Part shown: positions 1-9,787 of the stretch, one piece after another
Position numbering within the stretch: position 1 is the stretch's first letter
Layout: every line of letters starts with the position of its first letter
NCBI GenBank assembly: GCA_012295275.1
Contig: CM022677.1
Coordinates: forward strand, 429,905 to 463,407
DNA: 33,503 nt
Direction of reading: 5' to 3'
Source of the DNA: Chrysomallon squamiferum
Lineage: Eukaryota; Mollusca; Gastropoda; Neomphalida; Peltospiridae
Program-made: the position numbers and the translations under genes
The notes under the pieces: generated by a model
The model's input: only the letters and a program-made list of their open reading frames with translations
Database searches by the model: none
Told to the model about the DNA's origin: nothing

Positions 1-86
1 AACACGTCACACAGCAAACTGCCTAAATAACAAGCTGGTATTTGCTTCATTAATTAAACTTTTACCTGTCTGTGTATCAATTTCAG

Positions 87-217
87 GTGTTGATTTATAC
101 AGGTATTTGGAAGACGCGCCAGAGCGTGTTGTTGTCGTCATCAGCGCTGACCTCGCACACACGCATCTCAGCACTGACCCATACGGCTACTCCAACGCAT
201 CAGAGCCATTCGACCAT
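87..217 (+). CDS. LigB-type dioxygenase exon with SADLAHTH motif, upstream copy
   Basis: Internal exon of a LigB-family (class III extradiol ring-cleavage dioxygenase-like) gene. A polypyrimidine stretch and CAG precede position 87, and GTAAGT follows at 218. The 131 nt hold two bases completing a split codon plus 43 full codons, and the frame is open. The key motif is ISADLAHTH, then DPYGYSNASEPFDH. In this family the His of the S-x-D-L-x-H segment is the catalytic-site His, followed by a P-Y-G-Y/F and FD signature. The entering phase matches the exon at 2286-2410, so this is the same exon of another gene copy whose earlier exons lie left of the window. No following C-terminal exon was recognised in 218-1338. 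A near-identical copy lies at 33114-33244. The family call rests on recalled motifs; the substrate is unknown. Confidence 0.8.
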
Positions 218-1338
218 GTAAGTACAACCAGTCAGTCGTGCTTGAACTTTTTAAAAACTTTAAAATTTCACCACAACAACAGTATCAAAGCATATATGTT
301 TTGTAATAACACCTGAGCACATTTTTATATTTACGATTAGTAGGAGTTAAATAGACTTATTTATTTGTTTGTTTCAATTAATGAATGTAACTGACGTTTG
401 GGAGGATTTCTAAAACTATTTATGTTTGATGGTAGCATCATTCGTTCAGAGATGAAAAGAGGAATGAACAAAACATTTCATATGGAAATGAAGAAAAATT
501 ATACAGGAACAACAATAATAATTATAATAATTATCATGATGATGATGATAATGACGGTAATAATAAATAATAACAAGAACAACAATGGATATTTAGCTGG
601 GATACCGTTGTTTTTTTGTTCGCTACAGACTTCAGTTCCATTTTACATGTGCAGTGATCACACTTCTGTACTTGTATACTTCTTTTAACACAACTTGCCT
701 TTGATTTCGTCACTGACTGTGTCTGTAGACGTGTAGGCCTGTTCAGCTTTGATGCAGGCCTATCACACTTACAGGTAACACAGTGTTTCGGATGCAGCGT
801 TATCTACAACATGTTATTACAGCTTCGATGATGCTGAATTACGAAAGAAAAATGTGAGGCGCGGCCGCTGAAAAGGAGCTAAAGTAATACGCCATTATTA
901 CCTCAGATTTTCTCACTTACAAATCAACTTTTAATATTGATGATGATAATAATAATAATGATAATGATGATGATGGTAATAATAAACTTTGATGTTACTC
1001 GAAAGCAAGCATGTAGTCTTCTATAAATCTGTTTTAAAGAACGTTTTTCTAACACAATGTATTGATACAAACTACTGTGATGCATCGCTTAACGTTTCAT
1101 GTACACGCCCTTTGCCCATAAAAATAACAAGAAAATAATGGTAATAATGATGCTGCAGCTGCTGATGATGACAATAACAAACAAACACATAAAAGAAGAA
1201 AAAACAAAAACAACATCAACAAAAAATTAACTATTGGGACAATTCAGAAAACCAACTCTTATAAATTAACAAGGCGATAATATAGATTTTTAATTCCTAT
1301 CGATTATCATTATACAAATAAATTACTATTTCCTTCAG
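218..1338 (+). other. Intron or intergenic DNA between dioxygenase copies
   Basis: No convincing exon is seen. The first 95 bases match the flank after the second SADLAHTH exon (33245-33340), so the duplication includes intron sequence. The stretch holds diffuse (AAT/GAT)n-type simple repeats around 512-575, 938-985 and 1136-1170. A small island richer in G+C near 858-872 contains GCGGCCGC. The C-terminal dioxygenase exon expected after 217 was not recognised here. Confidence 0.5.
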
Positions 1339-1877
1339 ATGTATTGTTGCTCTTTAAGGAAAAACACAGAAGGGCAGGTAACTCTAGAGTCTTATGATTT
1401 AAGAACGAAGTACAAAGTCGAGATGTATTTTGCAATTGTGATTGTGTTTTTCACATCACTTGATTTATCTTTCTCCAAACTACTGGCCGGGTTCGTTCTG
1501 CCGCACGGCGGAATTGCTCTGGATCCGAAACATTTCAATACAACCAACCACACAGCAAAACAAGAAGCGTGGAAAATTCACGAAGCCTGCAAATCAGTCG
1601 GTCAGACGATTCTGTCTTTATCGCCCGATATACTTTTTCTGAGCACGCCCCATGGTATTTCTGACTTAAATATCTTTGTGTTCTATTTAAATCCCACAGG
1701 AGAAGGCGTTGCAGATACTGATAATTGCAACTGTCCTCCTTGTTGTTATAAAGTAACCGCTAATCTTTCTAGCCAACTTTCGGAAGACATCGTAAATAAA
1801 TTTGGCTCTGCTCGGAATATTTCGGGATTAAGCCGTTATGGTCCACTCGGTAAAAGCGATGAAGCATTTCCATTGAG
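1339..1877 (+). CDS. LigB-type dioxygenase, N-terminal exon (LPHGG / STPHG)
   Basis: N-terminal half of a LigB-family dioxygenase-like protein, class III extradiol fold with non-haem metal. An acceptor-like TTTCCTTCAG ends at 1338 and the donor GTGAGA starts at 1878. The frame is open throughout and ends in phase 2. The preferred start is ATG 1423, because residues 4-18 then form a hydrophobic N-terminal segment (AIVIVFFTSLDLSF) that could be a signal peptide or anchor. ATG 1339 is in frame and would add 28 hydrophilic residues. From Met1423, LPHGG places His28 and STPHG places His77, matching the two metal-binding His positions known for LigB proteins. The third ligand (Glu) would lie in a C-terminal exon not found. 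A CNCPPCC cysteine cluster follows, which fits a secreted protein. The terminal FPLR joins the next exon to give RWGELIPLH. Substrate and physiological role are unknown. Confidence 0.82.
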
Positions 1878-2238
1878 GTGAGAAATAGCATGCATGTAAA
1901 AATGAGCATAAACACTTCTTTTTTAAATTAGCATAGACTAATAATAATCACAGCAAGAAAACATTATCGTATAAAAATATAGTTATTGATACACCAATTT
2001 CTGTTTTCACTTAATGCAAAGATCACAAAAGACTGAGGACCCACAATATGCCGTTTTCGAACGATACAGTACATAAAAATTATATATTTATTTGCAATCC
2101 TATTGATAATATATTATATAGAAATGTTTCTATATATTTTATCCCAAAACTGACATTATTTATAAATACTCTTGTAAAGTAGAGTCATACAATTTTTTGT
2201 TTTAAATTTCATTTTCTTGTATTCATTTTGTTACATAT

Positions 2239-2269
<31 letters not shown>

Positions 2270-2285
2270 TTTGGCACATATTAAG
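1878..2285 (+). other. Dioxygenase intron with (ATTT)n tract at its 3' end
   Basis: A 408-bp AT-rich phase-2 intron between two dioxygenase exons. Its last 50 bases contain a perfect (ATTT)n run (about 2236-2272), followed by GGCACATATTAAG as acceptor. The microsatellite therefore supplies the polypyrimidine region of the splice site. Confidence 0.6.
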
Positions 2286-2410
2286 ATGGGGAGAACTGAT
2301 CCCACTTCATTTGATATCAGATCTGGAAAACACAAAAGTTGTAATTCTCTCGCAGCCTAGCAGACGATATACACATGATGTTGTCATGATACCAGAACTT
2401 CTCCATTTAG
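2286..2410 (+). CDS. LigB-type dioxygenase, middle exon (WGELIPLH)
   Basis: Second recognisable exon of the dioxygenase gene, 125 nt, entering at phase 2 and leaving at phase 1. It begins WGELIPLHLISDLENTKVV and ends in PELLHLG. The motif (R)WGE-I-PL is the conserved strand of LigB-family proteins after the two metal His. The donor is GTATTT at 2411. The single leftover G pairs exactly with the GT that opens the SADLAHTH exons (87 and 33114), giving LHLG-V/A-DLYRYLED. The nearest in-order downstream SADLAHTH exon is 30.7 kb away, so either this gene has a very long intron or its last exons are lost. From position 2351 onward the exon and the following 1.3 kb are duplicated at 30268. Confidence 0.82.
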
Positions 2411-3652
2411 GTATTTCACTGTTTGTCTGTATGTCTGTAAAAATTACACACGATTTGTAAACATTAGTTTATTGGTTATGTAAAATGCCCTCGTCGCAGA
2501 TTTGAGCTTCCTATTTTTTTTTTTTTTTTTTGACTTTATCAATATTTTGTAACAACTTTTGGACACCAAATGGATTATCGAAACGAGTCAAATGGAACAA
2601 ACAAAAAACAACAAAGATAATAAATAATAATAAGGAACAAACTAAAAAAAAAAAAAAATCTGGAATGACATCATTTTACAGGAATATATTATTAAAATTT
2701 AATTTCTTTAAGAGAGAAAGTAGATGGTTATTAATAATAAAAATTATTTATGTGCTGGCATGTCTGTGTAGAAAGTCATCAAATCCTGCGTAGTTTAAAA
2801 AAAGAAAGAAAACAATTGTCAAAATTAAACGAAACAGTATCTGGGTGTTTTTTCCCACTCTGTTTGCAGTCTTGTTAGTAACTGTATATACTAACAGTTA
2901 GTTATTTACTACCAAATTTCTGTCATAATGTTGATATAGTGTCACGGAATTCAGATTGCTTAACTTTAACTGTTACTTCAAATCACATCAGCTCTTTTAT
3001 TTTAAGCTCTGGAATTGAAATTGCTTAACTTTAATTATTACTACAATCACATCGCTCTTTTTATTGTTTCCGCAAATTTTTCAACTCCATGGCGTTGTTA
3101 TTAAAAAAGGCTGGCTTTTAGTAATTAAGGAGAGAAGTAAGCGAAGGAAACGGTGAAGACGAGAATTCAGTCAGGCGGGGAAACCAAATGTTTTCGAATG
3201 ACATTTTCTTTACGGACGAGTATGGTAAGTAATTGTCTATTCTTATTTTGATAGGGTGTAATGTGCAATTAACCTTTGTTAATAACATTTAAGGTTTTAA
3301 TCTGTTCCCCGTGCCGATTCTTATTTTGTCTTGGTTCACTTTATAACCTTACTCGTATCATTAATCAAAATGATTTAAACGTATGTTTTATAATGTATTA
3401 TTATCAAGTCACCTGTATATCATAATTAAATAATTAATGTAAACCTTAACTTGTATAGTGGATAGGTAGACTTACTGATTTATACAGTTTGCTGTCATTT
3501 TAGCGTTTATATTCCTTGTTAGGTGGCCATTAAATCACCTTGTTACCGTAAACTGAGCTTTAATAAAACATCCAAGGTGTTTAAAGGTGTAAGCCCCGTG
3601 ACAGTCGTCTCTTTATAACACTCCACAGTGAACCATCATAACACATTTCTGA
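2351..3652 (+). repeat. 1.3-kb long direct repeat, copy A
   Basis: Sequence from mid-exon (CGCAGCCTAGCAG) to ATTTCTGA at 3652 matches 30268-31583 nearly base for base by eye, with a few indels such as the poly-T run at 2514-2531 found only in this copy. It covers the 3' half of the dioxygenase middle exon and about 1.2 kb of following non-coding DNA. Both copies keep a conserved short stretch (3180-3230): ATG at 3188, twelve open codons, then a strong donor (TATG/GTAAGT). That stretch could be a 5' exon of the NHL-like gene just downstream, although its phase does not fit a direct join to the frame at 3666. The repeat ends 13 bases before the NHL-like start codon. Confidence 0.9.
3188..3224 (+). 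other. Possible short 5' exon with strong donor
   Basis: ATG at 3188 opens MFSNDIFFTDEY plus one base, then GTAAGT at 3225. The same unit is preserved at 31104-31140 in the other repeat copy, followed by GTAAGC. It could be a first exon of the NHL-like gene at 3666, perhaps mostly leader. No acceptor in the right phase was found before 3666, so the link is inference. Confidence 0.25.
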
Positions 3653-3665
3653 GGAAAACGAAAAA

Positions 3666-4986
3666 ATGATAAAAATGGGGGAAGATTTGCTGACAAGAAA
3701 ATCAGAGTCAGATATAAAAATTAACATTTTAAAATTCACCAAACTTCAAAACACAACTTCCGAGTTTCTGTCCAAATCTCGTTCGCAAATAGAAAAAGCA
3801 AAGTTTAAAATAAATCTGATAAAATCTGATAAAAAGGCAGAAATGTCAGTCCACATTGGAGAAATATCCACAAACATCCAGACAGACACACAGATAGACA
3901 CACTCAAACACACAGACACCATTAACATAAAAACACAACACAGAGACACACAGATAGACAAACAGACAGACACACTCAAACACACAGACACCATTCACAT
4001 AAAAACACAACACAGAGACACACAGATAGAGAAACAGACAGACAAACTCGAACACACAGACACCATTAACACAAAAACACAAAAAGATTTCGAAAATCCT
4101 CGCCCGGATTCCGTGCTCGTGTCAGGTGCAGACAAAAGTAAAATTGTTGTTAGTGATTGTTACAATGACTGTGTAAAATGTTTTTGTTTAGAAAGAAAAT
4201 CACTGATAAACAGATACGAAACTTCCTCTGATCCATGCGATCTTGCTGAATCACGTGATAAGCGGGGTTATGTTGTTGTTGTTTGTCTGCCATATGAAAA
4301 TAAAATATTGTTTCTAAAGTTGAAAAACTTCAAACTGATAAAAAAAAGTTAAAACTGTTAAAAAGTATCGGTATATCGCTGTGTTACCAGGCAACCGTCT
4401 CGCGGTCACTGAGTACAATCGGTGCTTGGACATACTGACAGACAGTGGTCAGCTCATTAATTCTATCTCAACAGATTTGATCCGCAGACCGAGGTGTCTC
4501 ACAGTTCACGATCAATGTCTGATTGTTGTGTCAGATGATAACAGTTTAGTTTGTGTGACGTCATCAGGTGACGTCAAATGGGTGTCACGTGATTCAGACA
4601 AACTGAGAGACTTGACAGGTGTTACATGTGACAGGGAGGGAAATATTTTTGTTTGTAGTTATAGTAGAGATTGTGTTGTTCAGTTATCACGAGATGGTAA
4701 CATTACACGTGACATCCTCACACGCCAGGATGTGCTGTACAGACCTCGGTTTATCTGTTGGGATGTCAACAAATTCTACGTGGAAAAGTGCAATGAAATA
4801 CAAATATTTACTTGGTGTAAAAAGTTAACTTCAAACGGTCTGCTAACTTCGATTCTCTTAAGTGTTTTGAAGTTGAAAGTCCACAGACATTTCTTTCTGA
4901 TAAATAAAAAGAAAATCACTTATTTATTTATTGTAATTAATTTAGCTAATTTGTTTACTTTCTTTATTTTTATTTTTGTATTATGA
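3666..4986 (+). CDS. TRIM/NHL-like protein, apparent frameshift
   Basis: Coding region in two frames for a beta-propeller protein of the TRIM/NHL type common in molluscs. Frame 1 (3666-4352) starts with a basic, helical region (SRSQIEKAKFKINLIKSDKK), likely coiled coil. It continues with a Thr/Asp/His/Gln-rich linker built of about 24-residue repeats (QTDTLKHTDTI.IKTQHRDTQI, 3886-4080), then propeller strands (PDSVLVSGADKSKIVVSD). It stops at 4350. Frame 2, open from about 4342, continues the propeller: LPGNRLAVTEYNRCLDIL, then the NHL signature GVTCDREGNIFVCSYSRDCV, then a further strand. The break coincides with an A8 run at 4340-4347, so a one-base indel, real or a sequencing error, explains it. 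No RING or B-box is visible. Such proteins usually act as ubiquitin-ligase or scaffold-like factors, but without a RING no activity is implied. The last 50 residues (from about 4814) are low complexity and may not be native. AATAAA signals follow at 5228 and 5251. Confidence 0.7.
3886..4080 (+). repeat. In-frame coding minisatellite (60/72 bp)
   Basis: Three tandem units starting GACACACAGATAGA at about 3886, 3946 and 4018 (spacing 60 then 72 bp, both multiples of three). They encode the repeated linker of the NHL-like protein. A 12-bp insertion (AACAGACAGACA) distinguishes the longer units, so expansion has kept the frame. Confidence 0.8.
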
Positions 4987-5082
4987 ATTATTTTGTCGTT
5001 AACCTTGCTAAGTTACAAAACAGATTTCACTTTAAAACAAACACTGATTTATTTTTGAAATTTTGACCCAGTTTTGTCAGTT

Positions 5083-5084
<2 letters not shown>

Positions 5085-5138
<54 letters not shown>
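5085..5138. repeat. (CT)n microsatellite
   Basis: About 27 perfect CT dinucleotides in the 3' flank of the NHL-like coding region. Confidence 0.95.
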
Positions 5139-5141
<3 letters not shown>

Positions 5142-5751
5142 TACATCTAAACTCTTCTATTATTTTGTAAAGTGGTTTATTTGAAAGAATGGTGTGCTAT
5201 TTAAAATATACTTGTACCAAAAAATGCAATAAAATATTTATATGATAATAAATAAAATTCTTCTGTCTTTATTTCATTTAAATTTTAAAACTAGTTTACA
5301 TTGGCTCATGATCTCTCTGTCTGTATAGCTACCTATATATTCACCTAGCTGTATGTATGTCTGTAGGTCTTTGTATATAATATAATTAATGTGTAGAATA
5401 TCAGTTTGGTACAAAGTAGTTCACTGTTGAGATTTATTATAAATTTATTATTAACGGCTGATACAGATTATTGTTTTGGGGATCAACTATTCTTCTCCTT
5501 GTCCTTTTTATTCTGCTTAACATATTTTATATAATTCTCTCTTAGACATGAAGTTAAGTTTTATTTATTTATATATATATTTATTTTTAAAATCAAAACA
5601 AACAAATAAAAGCAAAGAAGAAAGACATGCACACGTACACACAATAAAAATGAAATCAGAGAAACAATCGCACAAACGAAAAAACACAAAGGAAACAAAA
5701 AAAAACCATAAATTATAATTATATAGACACTGATACATATAATGGAAATAA
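5139..5751. other. 3' flank of NHL-like gene, AT-rich
   Basis: Contains two AATAAA hexamers (5228-5233, 5251-5256) suited to polyadenylating a + strand transcript. The rest is AT-rich DNA with no protein signal that I can see. Confidence 0.4.
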
Positions 5752-6129
5752 CAGATAAACCACGCACAAAGTATACTTATATAGATACTCACACAGATAA
5801 CTTCATAATTATACCAGCGTCAGCGATGCGGCCATTGTAAATTATTGGAAAAATTATAATATTTCCGAATACGTTAATTCTGATTTAAAACCAACAGCAA
5901 GTAGACAAGCTAGTTTTGTTAAAAATACAGATGATTTTTTATCTAACATATCAAAAACAAAAATACCACCAAACTCCTTTTTAGTCACCCTGGATATTGA
6001 TCACGTAAATGTAAAGAGAAAGATAAAATAATTTTACAATTTACAATCGCCGCAACGTTGACGTTGGTAAAATTATGCGGTTATCTGTGTGAGTATCTAT
6101 ATAAGTATACGTTGTGAGTGGTTTATCTG
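5752..6129 (+). mobile_element. Foldback element enclosing a Penelope-like fragment
   Basis: Left arm 5752-5825 and right arm 6056-6129 are inverted complements matching at 67 of 74 positions by hand alignment. The complementarity continues inward with gaps to about 5845 and 6036. The arms share the core TATCTGTGTGAGTATCTATA. The roughly 190-bp loop holds a reverse transcriptase fragment. Penelope-like elements are known to carry terminal repeats in direct or inverted arrangement, so this may be a collapsed copy. A foldback or MITE-like element that captured the fragment is the alternative. No target-site duplication was obvious at the arm ends. Confidence 0.65.
5813..6031 (+). pseudogene. 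Penelope-like reverse transcriptase remnant
   Basis: One open frame of about 72 codons ending in TAA at 6029. It reads ISEYVNSDLKPTASRQ, then SFVKNTDDFLSNISK, then PPNSFLVTLDI. This order matches the segment of Penelope-like reverse transcriptases leading into RT motif A (LVTLDV..LYTN), whose Asp is the first catalytic residue. The expected LYTN after LDI is lost (DHVN) and nothing downstream continues the domain, so it is a truncated relic. The first codons lie in the left arm of the foldback. The Penelope-like assignment is from recalled family motifs. Confidence 0.65.
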
Positions 6130-6556
6130 TACTATACAGACTACTACGAAAATTCCACTAACAGCACGTCCCGTCATAGCTTACAGAAAAATAAAGTTTT
6201 GTCTCTACGCGATTTTCGAATAATACGGGGTTTCTGACGTTGTGATGGAACTTTGTCCTCTTGAGACAATGTGTTCCCGAATATTGTCTGAGAGCAGTCT
6301 AATCAGTCGTATATAAGACAGAAAATATTCTTTGCGTTAATTCACACATATAAAATAGAATTAAGTTGTAGTTCTGGTTTGTTTACCATCCCCAAATGCT
6401 GAACATAAAGAGTATTGGAAATATGACAGTTTTTGGTATAAGAATTAAGTGTTAGATGGGAAATACATTTAATTACACGACAGAGATTTATTACACAGGT
6501 TGTGTTAATTTAAATTATTTCCTATAACCTTTTTTTTTTTTTTTTTTTACTTTTAC

Positions 6557-6557
<1 letters not shown>

Positions 6558-6594
<37 letters not shown>
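6558..6594. repeat. (TTA)n microsatellite
   Basis: About 12 perfect TTA/ATT triplets. Confidence 0.9.
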
Positions 6595-6596
<2 letters not shown>

Positions 6597-6725
6597 CACG
6601 TTGTATGAACATAGTTGATCGCTCTCCTGATCGAGCTACCTCAATCTTGCACAATAAAAAAAAACATCAGTGTGACTCTCCGGTCTGGTTTCCACTTTAA
6701 TACCTGGTCACTTTGTAAAACTTGC

Positions 6726-6727
6726 AC

Positions 6728-6766
<39 letters not shown>
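6726..6766. repeat. (CA)n microsatellite
   Basis: About 20 perfect CA dinucleotides. Confidence 0.95.
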
Positions 6767-7427
6767 CTAAAACAGACACAGTAATGTTGTTAATAGGTTT
6801 TTAACAAGATTTATACTATGTATAATGATCATAATACGTTTGGTGGGATCTGTAGTGTTCTTTTTAACCTGTCAGGACATCTGAACTGTGATGAATAAAT
6901 GCTATAGGTGAGCTGGAAATCCGGTCACTCGTATGACAAAATTGTATATGCCGCATTGCACGCTTTATCTTCTAGCTGAGTTTTGATGTTTCATTTAAAG
7001 TGTGCCAGCCACAGACCCACAACTTGAGTTTTCATGAGTTTTACTTTGAAATATTCGTTTCTTTCACATTTAAAACTACAGAACTTAAATTCACCATGAA
7101 ACACAACTGGAAAATTCAACAGGTATAAAACACAACTCTTGTTTTAAATAAGTAAGTCATTTATAATTAAGAAGCAACATACAGTAGCACGTTATTACAG
7201 GGTTAAATCAGTTTTGAATGCAGAAACTGTGATGCAGCCTGATTAATCATGTTAAAAATATTTCACATCTGAAAAAACTTGCAGTGATTTTAAATATCAC
7301 GAGTTCATTCTAGATTTTATTTTACACCCTATGAATTAAAAATCTCAATATTTAGAAAATGATTAATTATGTTATGCTCATTTCTAGATTATATATATAA
7401 GAAATTAAATGAATAAAAATATTTTTA

Positions 7428-7610
7428 AATTAGCATATTTAAATAAGCATCTGTTAACACATTCAAATTAACATTTTCCAACTGGCATATTTATATTTTA
7501 AAGTTGAAATTTGCTTATATAAACTATGATGTTCTAGTCAGCATATTTAAATTAGCATGTTTCATTAGCATATTTAAATAACATGTTTCATTAGCATATT
7601 TAAAATCATC
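7428..7610. repeat. Clustered TTAGCATATTTAAA motifs
   Basis: AGCATATTTAAA-type words recur at about 7433, 7540, 7567 and 7593, with weaker versions between. CATGTTTCATTAGCATATTT occurs twice, 26 bp apart (7556 and 7582). The reverse complement reads ATATGCTAAT, close to an octamer (POU) site. It may equally be a decayed short-period repeat. Confidence 0.5.
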
Positions 7611-7905
7611 ACACAGGTTTAAAAATGCAAATTAATCATGAATTGAAACAAAGTATTGTGAAAAATACATGAACAATGTATGAAAAAATGACAATATGAA
7701 GCGATATGAATTTCTTAATGTACATCATCAAAGACAAATTTACAGATACTCAGGAAATGTAACACAGAAACAATATGGTCTGCAATGAAAAACACATGAT
7801 TAAAAATAAATGTGTTTATTTAAATTTAAAATTTGAATATTTTTTATATCAGTTTGAGAATTCAACATTAATATTATATGTAGACTAATGGATTTTGTTA
7901 TCTAA

Positions 7906-8062
7906 ATAATAATAATAATAATAATAATAAGAAGAAGAAGAATAATAATAATAATAAAACAATAATAATAATTATTATAATATTTGTTACTAATTAATGT
8001 AGATCCTTTCTTTTTCACTGTGGCAATTTGATAATTTTTGTTTATGCCAATTTCGATGTTAA

Positions 8063-8099
<37 letters not shown>

Positions 8100-8202
8100 C
8101 AATAATAATAATTATTATAATATTTGTTACTAATTAATGTAGATCCTTTCTTTTTCACTGTGGCAATTTGATAATTTTTGTTTATGCCAATTTCGATGTT
8201 AA

Positions 8203-8243
<41 letters not shown>
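7906..8243. repeat. 140-bp tandem duplication bounded by (ATA)n
   Basis: A unique segment (AAAACAATAATAATAATTAT through TTTCGATGTTAAAATAATAA) occurs twice, starting at 7956 and 8096, exactly 140 bp apart and essentially identical. Each copy is bracketed by (ATA)n, including 8062-8095 and 8201-8243. Slippage or unequal exchange between the triplet tracts is the likely origin. Apparent poly-Tyr/Ile reading frames here come from the triplet repeat. Confidence 0.9.
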
Positions 8244-8245
<2 letters not shown>

Positions 8246-9312
8246 TAACAAAAGGAACAATAACAAAAGTAGCAAATGTTACTGCATTAATCATACAAGT
8301 AAATCATTCTCTGAACCACTTTTGTTTAATCTACTACAAGTATTAAGATGGTATAAAAATGATCAGTAAAGCTGGAAACACTTTATAAAAACATGACAGT
8401 GGCTTAGCTACATTGTGTAGTTTTTATAGAAACAGGTCTCATTTACTTCACAAGTAGAACATAGAAAAAAGTCTCATACAACAAATATTAAAAGTATTAT
8501 TTGTCATAAGGCATTGAGATTAAATATTCAGTTATAATTTACTAAAAATCAAAAAATGTAAGCAATATTTTTATCTATTCAAAAAATAAAATAAAATAAA
8601 ATAAAATAAAATGAAAATAAAATTACCTGACTTGTTTAGCCAAGAAAAAGTTCTTGAAAGCAATGGATGTATTTTTTGTTTTTATAAAAACAAAAAAGTG
8701 AATCAATGTTCTCTAAATTAGGGGTTAAATTTCCAATGTAGCTTTTTGTTTATTTTATTCATGATTATAAAATTAAAAAAAAAAAAAAAAAAGAAAGAAA
8801 ATAAACAAACTTTCTTCAAATATTTAGATATTTTGAAAGACTATACAAACAATTGTATAAAAAAATAAATAAAAAATAAATATACATATTTAGTATTTTG
8901 CTTTGCAATAATAACCACTGGTATAAAATTAAAGTCATTACTGATAAAATTATAGACCCTCACACCTATCCTGTATACGTATTCCATTCTGAGGTATTTC
9001 TATAATTTTCCAACAATCAATAACAATGATCTGTCTGTCAAAAGACCTCAGAATGGTAATCAAACATAAAAATGTATGTTGTCATTGGAATAAATAAAAA
9101 GACACAATAATAACAAACAATAGTAAAATACTGCACATTAACAAGAGTAGGATAAATCAGAAAAAAAATTAATTCACTTATATAATCTTTCTTATTATTG
9201 TTTGTTTTCTTAAAGACAATCAAATATAATGAAAGAATAATTCTGCAAGAAAATTAAATGAAGTGTATGAGGTAGAAGTATGTGTTAACTTTTACCTCTA
9301 AAACTTTGTTTT
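8244..9312. other. AT-rich non-coding stretch
   Basis: Nothing gene-like seen. Contains (AAAAT)n at about 8585-8612 and a poly-A run near 8775-8792. Confidence 0.5.
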
Positions 9313-9398
9313 TCAGGTCTGTGTTGATGATGCCTGTGTGGTGTTGAGGATGATGTGATGATTAGATTTAGAACTTGGCTTCATGTACAGCTTTCGTC
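9313..9398 (-). CDS. Possible terminal exon, minus-strand gene
   Basis: On the minus strand TTTGAACAG precedes an exon starting at 9398. In the frame continuing the exon at 9788-9850 at phase 0 it reads DESCT and stops at 9381-9383. In another frame it reads RKLYMKPSSKSNHHIILN and stops at 9313-9315. I cannot decide between them. Family unknown. Confidence 0.3.
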
Positions 9399-9787
9399 CT
9401 GTTCAAACAAAGAAACACAACAACACTGACAAACTAAACACTGTGATTAATTTAGGATTTAAAAAATGAATAAAGTGGGGGGTTTTAGGTTTAGAAATGT
9501 CACTATCCTATCCTGACTGAAAGAATTTAAATATATTTTACAATCTTTTTAATGTGAAAGGATAAGAATGTGTTCAATTTAAAAAATTCAGTTTTACAAA
9601 ACTGTGATGCAATTACTAATGGTTAAAATGGATTTAAAAAAGTAAAAAAACCAAACATGTGACCTGATATTCAAAGCTACTCATACTGACAATAACTAAA
9701 ACAACAATAATAAAAGTACTGATGATGTAGTAATAAAGTTTGCTTTTAATAACAGAGTTAAATCTCAAGAAATATGAATTATCTAAC

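Larger units (their letters stand above)
6130..7900. other. AT-rich non-coding stretch
   Basis: No gene seen. Holds a (TTA)n run (6558-6594), a (CA)n run (6726-6766), a less AT-rich patch just right of the foldback (6160-6320) with a CGTATATAAGAC TATA-like site near 6309, and a cluster of ATTAGCATATTTAAA motifs at 7428-7610. Confidence 0.5.

Noticed and set aside
858-872. GC-rich island as a promoter or CpG island
   Set aside because: It is only about 15 bp long with no other promoter signal.
3746-4082. Cys/Val-rich minus-strand frames opposite the NHL-like linker
   Set aside because: Antisense shadow of the CA-rich coding minisatellite.
5752-6129. Hammerhead ribozyme in the foldback arms
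   Set aside because: Some Penelope-like terminal repeats carry one, but I could not find the CTGATGA and GAAA core in the arms.
7902-8275. Poly-Tyr/Ile reading frames
   Set aside because: Translation of (ATA)n and (TAA)n tracts.
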